From Rhodoblastus sp964425315 (GTDB taxonomy: Bacteria > Pseudomonadota > Alphaproteobacteria > Rhizobiales > Beijerinckiaceae): a stretch of 8,054 bases of DNA. The translations under genes were made by a program, and so were the position numbers. Numbering within the stretch: the first letter of the stretch is position 1; the number at the start of each line of letters is the position of its first letter. Below, one piece after another: positions 1-8,054 of the stretch. The DNA is taken from the NCBI GenBank assembly GCA_964425315.1, contig CAYRNB010000118.1, forward strand, positions 1 to 8,054, in the 5' to 3' direction. The notes beneath the pieces are model-generated. The model was not told the DNA's origin, made no database searches, and was given only the letters and a program-made list of their open reading frames with translations.

Positions 1-401
1 CTAAATACGATCCATCCGGCCTTTGGCTGCCGAGGGACGCTTATGGCGCAGCGCAGATCCAACGCTGGCTCTCCGTCGCCCAGGGGCCGGTCTTCAACGG
101 TCCCTGCCGCGCGCGTCTCATCACCGTTTTCGGCAGGGATTTCGACTACGCGCTGGCGAAAACGACGGCGGAAAAACTCCTCGGCGCGCTCGACGGCGAG
201 CTGGCGGCCAAGACCTTTTTGGTCAACGAGCGTCCGACCATCGCCGATGTCGCGCTCTACACCTATATCGCTCATGCGCCGGAAGGCGGCGTCGCGCTGG
301 CGCCGCACGAAAACATTGTCGCCTGGCTGCGGCGGATCGAGGCTTTGCCCGGTTTCACCGCCATGCCCGCAACTAAAGCAGGGCTGTTGGCGGCCTCATA
401 G
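1..401 (+). CDS. Glutathione S-transferase family protein, C-terminal part (5' end outside window)
   Basis: The frame is open from base 3 to the TAG at 399-401 and gives about 132 residues, all from the helical C-terminal half of a GST. The fold-stabilising N-capping box Thr-Ile-Ala-Asp is visible in the segment RPTIADVALYTYIAHAPEGG, just after FLVNE. It is followed by a helix with NIVAWLRRIEALPGF, which matches the usual end of bacterial GSTs. The segment near the left edge (RWLSVAQGPVFNGP) fits the first helices of this domain. The glutathione-binding thioredoxin-like N-terminal domain, including the catalytic Ser, Tyr or Cys, lies before the window, so the GST class and substrate cannot be stated. 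Members are generally cytosolic and act in detoxification or redox chemistry. The gene converges on the TrhA gene with only 28 bp between the two stop codons. The family call is solid; the specific role is unknown. Confidence 0.85.
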   Translation, partial: KYDPSGLWLPRDAYGAAQIQRWLSVAQGPVFNGPCRARLITVFGRDFDYALAKTTAEKLLGALDGELAAKTFLVNERPTIADVALYTYIAHAPEGGVALAPHENIVAWLRRIEALPGFTAMPATKAGLLAAS

Positions 402-429
402 CAGCGTGCGCGTCGCGCCGCCGATCGGC

Positions 430-1098
430 CTAGCCGTGCCCGACGGCCTGGACGATGCCGGCATATTGGCAAGCGGCGGCGACGGCGACGAAGCCATGCC
501 AGATGGCGTTCTGGAATTTCAGGCTGTTCCACAAATGGAACAGCACGCCAACGGTATAGAACAGGCCGCCGATCAAGATGAGAATGAGCGTCTCGGCGGG
601 CAAAGCGGCGATCAGCGGCCGCGCGGCGAAAATTCCGATCCAGCCGAGGCCGAGATAGACGCCGACGGCGGCGCCGTCGTATTTGCCGGGATAGAGGATT
701 TTAACCGTCGCGCCAGCGAGCGATACGGTCCAGATCACGCCGGCCAAAGTCCAGGCGAGCGCGCGATCGGGCAATTGCGACAGCAGGGCGGTATAGGTGC
801 CGGAAATCATCAGGAAAATGGAGGCGTGGTCGAGACGCCGCAGCAGGAATTTCACATGCGACGGCGGCGTCATATTGTAGGCGCAGGAAAAGCCGAACAG
901 CAGGAAGAATCCGGCCGCGTAAACCGACATGGCCATGGCGTCGGCGGCGTCGCCGCGCAGGGCGATGCGCACGAACAGGACGGCGAAGGCGATCACCCCG
1001 GCGATAATGGCGACGGCGTGCACGGCCCCGTCGGCGATCAGCTCGGCCGGGCTATAGGGACGCTTGAACAGGCGCCAATGATCGTCGGGATGCAGCAT
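430..1098 (-). CDS. trhA: Hemolysin III / TrhA family membrane protein (PAQR superfamily)
   Basis: This 222-residue protein has about seven hydrophobic segments and the usual length of bacterial hemolysin III proteins. Landmarks in order are E19-xxx-D23-xxx-H27 in the first helix (family pattern EEIAN..TH), SCAYN at 71-75, RRLDHASIFLMISGTYT at 87-103, YTVGVLFH at 181-188, and NAIWHGFV at 197-204. The family is an integral inner-membrane group related to adiponectin receptors. Some members affect membrane-lipid homeostasis, and the hemolysin name is historical and does not show toxicity here. Two positions that hold zinc-ligand histidines in many PAQR proteins are asparagine here (N75 and N197), while H201 is kept. 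Q211 stands where a histidine is common. I recall similar Asn variants in alphaproteobacterial homologues, so this is probably a subfamily trait. The gene lies 55 bp downstream of ettA on the same strand with no clear terminator between them, so co-transcription is possible. The ATG has only a weak upstream GGGA. Confidence 0.88.
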   Translation of the reverse strand: MLHPDDHWRLFKRPYSPAELIADGAVHAVAIIAGVIAFAVLFVRIALRGDAADAMAMSVYAAGFFLLFGFSCAYNMTPPSHVKFLLRRLDHASIFLMISGTYTALLSQLPDRALAWTLAGVIWTVSLAGATVKILYPGKYDGAAVGVYLGLGWIGIFAARPLIAALPAETLILILIGGLFYTVGVLFHLWNSLKFQNAIWHGFVAVAAACQYAGIVQAVGHG

Positions 1099-1153
1099 AA
1101 CGCAATCCCAACGCTAAAGGTCGAAAATGGTTTCCGCAAGGCGAGAAGGATCT

Positions 1154-2806
<1,653 letters not shown>

Positions 2807-2846
2807 AAGCGTGAATGTTCTCCAGGTGGGGGGACGACGAGTTAGG

Positions 2847-2861
2847 GCGTCTTTTAGACGC
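2847..2861. other. Small hairpin in the probable ettA leader
   Basis: GCGTCT, a three-base TTT loop, then AGACGC form a perfect 6-bp inverted repeat. It begins 41 bases upstream of the ettA start codon and is followed by another GC palindrome, GGGCGCCC at 2863-2870. If ettA is transcribed from further upstream, both would sit in its mRNA leader. No U-run follows on either strand, so an intrinsic terminator is unlikely. It could be a leader structure or an operator half-site pair, or simply chance in GC-rich DNA. Confidence 0.3.
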
Positions 2862-2991
2862 GGGGCGCCCGCGGGTCCAGCGTCAAAGCACAATCGTCGT
2901 TTTCCCGCCGCCCCGCCCGAAAAAATGCGCTTTTGACCCTCAGCTTGCGCCTTCCATTGCGACTCGCGTAAAAATAACGTCGCGCCCGCCC

Positions 2992-2995
2992 GGAG
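2992..2995 (+). promoter_or_regulatory. Ribosome-binding site supporting the TTG start of the KAP-like ATPase
   Basis: GGAG lies seven bases before the TTG at 3003-3005. The frame is open only from 2937, after a TGA at 2934-2936, and I found no ATG or GTG codon between that stop and 3003. The well-placed GGAG therefore makes TTG the best start. Confidence 0.6.
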
Positions 2996-3002
2996 CCCTG
3001 AT

Positions 3003-4915
3003 TTGTCCGACAACGAAAATCGTCCATCCGATTTCTTTTCCGCCAGCGCCCCGCGGCGGCTTGAACCTGTTCTGTCCCGGGGCGGCGATAAGCCTGCGCC
3101 GCGCCCGGCGACCGCCGCCGCCACCCCTGCCGCGGCGGCGCCTTTCGAGACCGACGCGCCCGCCGCGCCCACCGCTTTCGCCGGCGCGCCGCAATTGCTG
3201 GTGCTGTTGCGCCGCCTCGCCGAATTCCTGCGCCGCGCCGACGCGCCGACGCCTTTCGCCATCGGTTTGCTCAGCGCCGCGGGCGGAGGCAAGACCAGCG
3301 CCTTCAATTGGCTGACCAATAGTCTCGCCGCGCCCGACGCCCCGCCGGTGGTGAAGCTGCGCGCCGACGAACTCGCGGACGAACCGGAGCGCGCCCTTGG
3401 CGCCGCCCTCTATCGCGCCTTGTCGCCGCTTTACGGCCCGTTGGCGCAGGAGGCGGCGGAGGACGGCGCGCATCGCTCCGCCGACGCCGGCGCCGCCGCC
3501 CGCGCCGCCAATGAAAAACTCGACACCCTGCGCAAAAGGCTTGTGTCGGAGCAGGAAAATCTGGCGCAGACGGAAGCGCGCCGCGCCGCCCTTGCCGAAA
3601 CCCTGCTCTATGAAACGCCGGGCGCGCGGGTCGACGCCTACGCCCGCCGTCAGCGCGGGGCGTTCGAATCGCGCCTGCGCCGCTTCGGCTTTGCCGGCGA
3701 CCCGCTCCACGGTTTCAAGGATCGAGTGCGCGACCTCGTCGAGGCTGGCGGCTTCTTTCCGCGTCTCGGCGCCGCCTTGCGCGCGATCTACGCCTATCGC
3801 GGCCAGACGCGGCTTCTGGTCTTTTCCGCCTTGAGCTTCGGCCTGATGTGGGGCGCGCGCTGGCTCGCGGCCAACAAGGCGCTCTGGCTCGCCGTCCTTG
3901 CCGGCTCAGGCGGCGTCGGCCCGCAAACCGCCGACTACCTGCGCGGGCATATCGGCTGGCTGCCGCAGGCGAGCCAGATTTTCGCCCTTCTCGGCCTGCT
4001 TCTGCTGGCGCTCAATTTTTGGCGGGCTTTCGCCTTCATGCAGCCGCTGCTGCACGCCGCCGGCCTGCTCGACGACGAGGTCGAGGCCAAGCGTCACGAA
4101 CTCGACAAGACCCTGGCGCATCAGGTCCACAGCGTCGATCTCCTCGGCGTCGAAGTCGCGACGGCCGCGCGGCAGGCGTCGGAATCGGAAAGGCGCGCTT
4201 CCGCCGCCGGCGCGTCCCAGCAGCCGCCTCTATTTCTCGAAAGCGACCCCGCCGCGCAGAAACGCGCCGTCGCCCGCGGTTTTCTTGAATCCCTTTCGGA
4301 GCGGATCGTTCACGGCAAGCAGGGGTTTGCTCCGGCGCGGCTGATCGTCGCCATCGACGGTTTCGAAAGATGCGCGGCCCCCGCCGCCGCCTTCGACCGC
4401 CTGCACGACCTGTTGGCGCGGCCGGGCTTCGTCGCCGTCTACGCCCTGGATCCGGACGCTTCCGGCCTGACGCCGGCCGACCTCGCCCGGCGCCTGCAAT
4501 TGCCGCTGCGGATCGACGCCGGCGGCGGCGAGGAAACGACGGCGCTGGCGCCGCTCGGCGCGGCTTTGTCGCAAGCGGAGACGCAGCTCATCGGCGCCTT
4601 GGAGCCGGTCGCCGGCGAGACTTTTCGCGCGCGCAAGCGTTTTCGCAATTTCTATCGCTTCTTGCGGCCGGCGGAGGAAGCGTCCCCGGGCTTGCGCGCC
4701 GCACTCGCGCTCGTCCTTGCCGGCGGCCTGAGCGCCTCGCCCGACGATCGGCGCGCGCTCCATCAGGCCGTGGCCAACGAAGGAAACGAACTGGCGCCGC
4801 ATGCCGGCTCGCCGCAATTGCGCGAGGCTTTGGCGAATTTCGCCGCGGCCGCGGGACCGATCAGCCGCGACGAAACGCTGCGGGCGGCGGCGCTGGCGCG
4901 CTATGTCGGGACGGA
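3003..4915 (+). CDS. KAP-family-like P-loop ATPase with inserted membrane helices, 3' end lost in assembly gap
   Basis: The first 637 residues of this protein are visible. An Ala/Pro-rich N-terminus (about 1-60) leads into a P-loop, IGLLSAAGGGKTS (87-99). Its first Walker A position is Ser91 instead of Gly, with the invariant G96-K97-T98 kept. A coiled-coil-prone charged stretch (about 165-200) and hydrophobic helices at about 270-290 and 326-346 follow, with a weaker hydrophobic patch at 293-300 between them. A second charged helix covers about 357-400. Walker B is LIVAIDGFERC (447-457), which corresponds to the KAP motif IDDLDRC. Then come VYALDPD (479-485) and the basic helix RARKRFRNFYRFLR (542-555), which resembles the family's KRF.N.YR element. 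Insertion of membrane helices between Walker A and Walker B is characteristic of KAP NTPases, so this is probably a membrane-anchored cytoplasmic ATPase. KAP proteins occur in signalling and phage-defence settings, but no partner gene shows a role here. The frame reads on through the 100 N only by chance. Confidence 0.72.
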
Positions 4916-5015
4916 NNNNNNNNNNNNNNNNNNNNNNNNNNNNNNNNNNNNNNNNNNNNNNNNNNNNNNNNNNNNNNNNNNNNNNNNNNNNNNNNNNNNN
5001 NNNNNNNNNNNNNNN
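4916..5015. other. Assembly gap of exactly 100 N (size unknown by convention)
   Basis: One hundred N separate two unrelated coding stretches. A round 100 usually marks a scaffold join of unknown length. The KAP-like ATPase enters from the left without a stop, and a signal peptide lacking its start codon emerges on the right. The gap must therefore hide at least the end of the ATPase gene and the start of the first DUF1254 gene, and it may hide whole genes. Confidence 0.97.
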
Positions 5016-6548
5016 CGCGACCTCATTCTCTCGGGCGCGCTCGCCGCGGCGGCCGCCACGACAAAACCCGGGCCGGCGTTGGCCCAGTTGCTCACGGGCG
5101 CCGCCGCCGATCCCAATTTGAAATATTCCACTCCCGCCCCCCCGGGCGTCGCATCGCCCGACAAGGTGGAAACCCGTTTCGGAACGCTCAACTTTTTTGA
5201 CGGCTTCCCGGACAAGGCTTCGGCCCGGAAGCTCTTCGACAACCTCGACTTCCAGCGCGCGGTGCAGGCGTTTCTGTTCGCCATTCCGGCCGTGAGTCAG
5301 GTCGCCAACCGCGCCGCGTTCCGCAGCCTCGGCGCCGCCAATACCGTCGTGCCGATTTTCGAAGAGCTGCTGGATTCCCGGGGCATTGTCCTCACGGGCA
5401 ACGACAATACGGTCTACAGCTGGACCTGGCTGGACCTTGGCAAAGGTCCGGTCGTTTTGGAAGTTCCCCCCAAGGTGCTCGGCACAGCCAATGACATGTG
5501 GCAGCGCTGGGTCATTGACGTCGGCGTCACCGGTCCCGACAAGGGCGAAGGCGGAAAGTACCTGTTCCTGCCTCCCGGTTTCAAAGGTTCCGTCCCCGAT
5601 GGCTATTATGTCGTGCATTCGCCGACTTTTGGCGTCTGGGTTCCGTGGCGCAGCTTCCTGGTTCATGGGAACCCCAAGCCCGGCGTGGACCTCGTGAAGA
5701 AATTCACAAAGATCTACCCTCTTGCGGATGCGGGGAAGGCTCATCCGCCGCTGAATTTCGTCGACATGTCGGGCAAACCGTTCAACACCGTCTATCCGGT
5801 CGATTATCGCTTTTGGGAACTGCTCGATCAGGTCGTTCAGGAAGAGCCGACCGAGTCGCTGGATCAAATCCGGCTCGGCTTCTACCAGTCGATCGGCATC
5901 GAAAAAGGCAAGCCTTTCGCGCCCGACGGGCGCATGAAGCAAATCCTGACCGAAGCCGCCGCCGTGGGCGACGCCACCGCCCGCTCCGTCCTGTTCCACA
6001 CGCGGGAAAAGGCCGCCTATTATTATTCAAATAGCAATTGGCAACTCGGCTTCATGGGCGGCTATAAGTTCCAGACCGAGCCCGGCGTCCTGAACTTCGA
6101 CGCGGCGACCTTTTATTATTTTCTGGCTATCCTGGTCACGCCCGCGATGGAAGAGAAGCTGATCGGTCGCGGCTCGCAATATGCCTGGACCGCGCGCGAC
6201 GCCAACGGCGACCCGCTCGACGGCGGGAAGAGCTACCGACTGCGCATGCCGCCAAATGTTCCGGTAAAGGACTTCTGGTCGCTCATTCTCTACAGCAACC
6301 AAACCCGCTCGCAACTTCAGACGGACCAGCGATTTCCGAGCGTGAGCAGCCAGAACAAGGGATTGCAGGTCAATCATGACGGCTCGATCGACGTCTATTT
6401 CGGACCCAAGCCCCCGCCCGGAAAAGAATCCAACTGGGCCCAGACCGTCCCCGGCCGCGGCTGGAACGTCGTGCTGCGAATGTACGGCGCGCTGGAGCCC
6501 TGGTTCGACAAGACCTGGCGGCCGGGTGAAATCGAATTGCAGGCGTGA
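5016..6548 (+). CDS. Exported DUF1254/DUF1214 domain protein, first of a tandem pair (5' end in gap)
   Basis: 510 residues are visible from the gap edge to the TGA at 6546-6548. They begin RDLILSGALAAAAA and reach a signal-peptidase-like PALA-Q (cleavage after visible residue 23). With one more Arg inside the gap this would be a Tat-type RRDLILSG signal, so probably only a few N-terminal residues are missing. The DUF1254 part carries VETRFGTLNF, the hallmark GNDNTVYSWTWLDLGKGP, and GGKYLFLPPGFKGSVP. A middle block has GIEKGKPFAPDGRMK. The C-terminal DUF1214 part has LDGGKSYRLRMPP, KDFWSLILYSNQTRSQLQTD, DGSIDVYFGPKPPPGKESNW, and ends near EPWFDKTWRPGEIE. The family is widespread in proteobacteria and consists of secreted or periplasmic two-domain proteins whose biochemical function is not established. 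I propose no reaction. The stop codon overlaps the ribosome-binding site of the next, paralogous gene. Confidence 0.9.
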   Translation, partial: RDLILSGALAAAAATTKPGPALAQLLTGAAADPNLKYSTPAPPGVASPDKVETRFGTLNFFDGFPDKASARKLFDNLDFQRAVQAFLFAIPAVSQVANRAAFRSLGAANTVVPIFEELLDSRGIVLTGNDNTVYSWTWLDLGKGPVVLEVPPKVLGTANDMWQRWVIDVGVTGPDKGEGGKYLFLPPGFKGSVPDGYYVVHSPTFGVWVPWRSFLVHGNPKPGVDLVKKFTKIYPLADAGKAHPPLNFVDMSGKPFNTVYPVDYRFWELLDQVVQEEPTESLDQIRLGFYQSIGIEKGKPFAPDGRMKQILTEAAAVGDATARSVLFHTREKAAYYYSNSNWQLGFMGGYKFQTEPGVLNFDAATFYYFLAILVTPAMEEKLIGRGSQYAWTARDANGDPLDGGKSYRLRMPPNVPVKDFWSLILYSNQTRSQLQTDQRFPSVSSQNKGLQVNHDGSIDVYFGPKPPPGKESNWAQTVPGRGWNVVLRMYGALEPWFDKTWRPGEIELQA

Positions 6549-6554
6549 GGAGGG
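6548..6554 (+). promoter_or_regulatory. Strong ribosome-binding site overlapping the upstream stop codon
   Basis: AGGAGGG lies six bases before the ATG at 6561 and shares its first A with the TGA of the preceding gene. This is a near-perfect Shine-Dalgarno sequence. It fixes the start of the second DUF1254 gene and suggests translational coupling between the pair. Confidence 0.85.
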
Positions 6555-6560
6555 AGTCGC

Positions 6561-8054
6561 ATGACCAAGCATGGCGCAATCCGTCGCTTCGGCCGGATCA
6601 TCACGATTATGGGTTTCCTCTCCCTGCTCGCTGCTCCCGTTTGTGCACAGAAGGCCAAGTCGCCCAAATATTCGGCCAACGTTCCGTCCTACATCACAAC
6701 GCCGGATACGGTTGAGACACGGATCGGGACTCTGAAATTCCATGATGGCGCGCCCGACGCGGCGACCGTAAAAAAACTCTATGACGAAATCGATTTCATT
6801 CGCGGCGTCGACGCCTTCCTGGTCGGCATGCCGGCCACTTCCGTCTATGCCGCCTGCGACGGCTTCAATCAGGTCGGGATCAAGACGAATGGCGGCATCG
6901 GCATAACCGAAAACCTGATGGACGCGCGCTCGTTGTTCCTGACAGCGAATACGACGACGGTCTACGTGTTCTTCTGCGTCGACCTCAAACATGGGCCGAT
7001 GGTCGTCCAGGTCCCGCCCATGGTGCTCGGCCCGGCCGACGACGGCTTCTTCCGCTGGGTGACCGATGTGGGTTTGACCGGCCCGGACAGGGGCAAAGGC
7101 GGCAAATATCTCTTCGTTCCGCCGGGCTTTGCCGGCAGCCTGCCGTCGCAAGGCTATTTCGTCGCCAAGCCGCGCACCAACAGGGTTTTGATCTTCTATC
7201 GCGCCTTCGTCAAAGGCGGCGACATCGCCGCCGCGGTGAAGGGCGTTAAAGCGCATGCTGCGGTCTATCCGCTCTCGGAAGCCGCGAACCCGCCGGCGAC
7301 CGAATTCGTCAATACGTCTGGCAAGAGGTTCAATACGATCAGCTCGAATACGTTCCGCTTCTATAAGGAATTGAACGCGGTGGTGCAGAACGAGCCGGCC
7401 AATTTCGTCGATCCCGACAAAGTCGGGCTTTTCGCGGCGATCGGCATCAAGAAAGGCCAGCCGTTTGCGCCCGACGCCCGGATGAAGGGCATTCTTACCG
7501 ACGCGGTTGCGGTCGCCAACGGCTTCGCCCGCGCGAATTTATTCGCGTCGCGCGACAAGCAGACGAAGTTTTATTCCGACCGGCAGTGGTTCACGCCCTT
7601 CGTCGGCGGGAGCTATCAGTTCCTGAACGGCGCGGAGCGCCTGCTGGACGCCCGCGACATGTTTTTTTACTACGCGACGGGCATAACCCCGGCGATGACG
7701 AAATCGCGGCCCGGCGAGGGGTCCGCCTACGCAATTACGTTCCGCGACGCGAACGGAAAATATCTGGATGGCGGCAAGACCTACAAGGTCGCCTTGCCGG
7801 CGCCGATTCCCGCAAAGAACTTCTGGGCCCTGACAGTTTATGACAACCAGACGCGCTCCCTTCTGGAGACCGACCAGAAGCGTGCCGGCGTCGACAGCAC
7901 CATTCCTGGCGTCAAGAAAAATGCGGACGGCTCGGTGACCATTTGGTTCGGCCCAAAGCCGCCGGCAGGGCATGAAGGCAATTGGGTCCAGACCATGCCC
8001 GACAAAGGCTACAGCGTGGCGCTGCGCCTTTACGGACCCTTGGAGCCCTGGTTC
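6561..8054 (+). CDS. Exported DUF1254/DUF1214 domain protein, second of a tandem pair (3' end outside window)
   Basis: The frame is open from the ATG at 6561 to the last base, giving 498 residues. Judged by its neighbour, only about a dozen C-terminal residues (after LEPWF) are missing. The N-terminus is a classical Sec signal: basic residues to R12, a hydrophobic core from about I13 to V27, and a VCA-Q site with cleavage after A29. C28 is not in a lipobox, so a lipoprotein is unlikely. The mature part follows the first copy closely: VETRIGTLKFHDG, VDLKHGPMVVQVPP, GGKYLFVPPGFAGSLP, KKGQPFAPDARMK, LDARDMFFYYATGITPAM, LDGGKTYKVALP, NFWALTVYDNQTRSLLETDQ and DGSVTIWFGPKPPAGHEGNW. By eye about half of the aligned residues are identical, so this is an old duplication. 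It differs in having two cysteines (C99, C139) that the first copy lacks, and in losing the acidic residue of the NDNT motif (here NTTT). Function is unknown. It starts 12 bases after the first gene and is almost certainly in the same operon. Confidence 0.92.
   Translation, partial: MTKHGAIRRFGRIITIMGFLSLLAAPVCAQKAKSPKYSANVPSYITTPDTVETRIGTLKFHDGAPDAATVKKLYDEIDFIRGVDAFLVGMPATSVYAACDGFNQVGIKTNGGIGITENLMDARSLFLTANTTTVYVFFCVDLKHGPMVVQVPPMVLGPADDGFFRWVTDVGLTGPDRGKGGKYLFVPPGFAGSLPSQGYFVAKPRTNRVLIFYRAFVKGGDIAAAVKGVKAHAAVYPLSEAANPPATEFVNTSGKRFNTISSNTFRFYKELNAVVQNEPANFVDPDKVGLFAAIGIKKGQPFAPDARMKGILTDAVAVANGFARANLFASRDKQTKFYSDRQWFTPFVGGSYQFLNGAERLLDARDMFFYYATGITPAMTKSRPGEGSAYAITFRDANGKYLDGGKTYKVALPAPIPAKNFWALTVYDNQTRSLLETDQKRAGVDSTIPGVKKNADGSVTIWFGPKPPAGHEGNWVQTMPDKGYSVALRLYGPLEPWF

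Larger units (their letters stand above)
2807..3002. promoter_or_regulatory. Divergent intergenic region between ettA and the KAP-like ATPase gene
   Basis: These 196 bases separate two divergently read genes, so promoters for both must lie here or within the coding ends. On the minus strand a TTGACG (complement of 2881-2886) could be a -35 element for ettA, but no convincing -10 follows at 16-18 bases. On the plus strand TTGACC (2933-2938) is a possible -35 for the ATPase gene, again with no good -10 hexamer at normal spacing. I therefore place no exact promoter. The region also has a small hairpin next to ettA and the GGAG ribosome-binding site for the TTG start at 3003. Confidence 0.4.

Noticed and set aside
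420..429. Palindrome GCCGATCGGC between the convergent GST and TrhA genes, considered as a bidirectional terminator
   Set aside because: It has no loop and no T-run on either side, so it does not fit an intrinsic terminator.
2807..3319. N-terminal extension of the ettA frame by 171 codons
   Set aside because: EttA homology begins exactly at the ATG at 2804-2806. The extension is low-complexity Ala/Arg-rich and overlaps the divergent ATPase gene.
4230..5999. Long minus-strand frame of 589 codons across the gap
   Set aside because: It passes through 100 N and lies antisense to two better supported genes, with no recognisable domain.
6027..7256. Minus-strand frame of 409 codons opposite the DUF1254 genes
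   Set aside because: It is a shadow of the two DUF1254/DUF1214 genes, whose motifs, signal peptide and ribosome-binding site are clear on the + strand.

Overview
This GC-rich window has the dense coding and the GC-dominated third codon positions typical of an alphaproteobacterium. The protein types suggest Hyphomicrobiales, possibly the Beijerinckiaceae/Methylocystaceae (methanotroph-related) lineage. That placement is an inference from protein flavour and composition, because no rRNA or other phylogenetic marker is present. The window holds a run of exactly 100 N (4916-5015), so it is a scaffolded draft assembly, and one apparent 1181-codon reading frame is an artificial join across that gap.

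Layout from left to right. (1) Bases 1-401, + strand: the C-terminal part of a glutathione S-transferase family protein, cut by the window edge. (2) 430-1098, - strand: a hemolysin III/TrhA (PAQR superfamily) seven-helix membrane protein, convergent with the GST gene. (3) 1154-2806, - strand: a complete ABC-F ATPase of the EttA type, which gates translation according to cellular energy status. It lies 55 bp upstream of the TrhA gene on the same strand. (4) 2807-3002: a divergent intergenic region with a small hairpin in the probable ettA leader. (5) 3003-4915, + strand: a KAP-family-like P-loop ATPase with membrane helices inserted between Walker A and Walker B. It starts at TTG and its 3' end is lost in the gap. 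(6) 5016-6548 and 6561 to the window end, + strand: two tandem DUF1254/DUF1214 proteins, paralogues of each other. Both carry export signals. The first is cut at its 5' end by the gap and the second at its 3' end by the window edge. The stop codon of the first lies inside the Shine-Dalgarno sequence of the second, so the pair looks translationally coupled.

The GST, TrhA and EttA genes look like ordinary chromosomal genes. The less ordinary part is the right half: a membrane-embedded KAP-like ATPase on one side of the gap and an exported DUF1254/DUF1214 pair on the other. Whether they belong to one locus cannot be decided from this window, because the gap size is unknown and the composition appears to change across it. 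I found no RNA genes, CRISPR arrays, insertion sequences or attachment sites.
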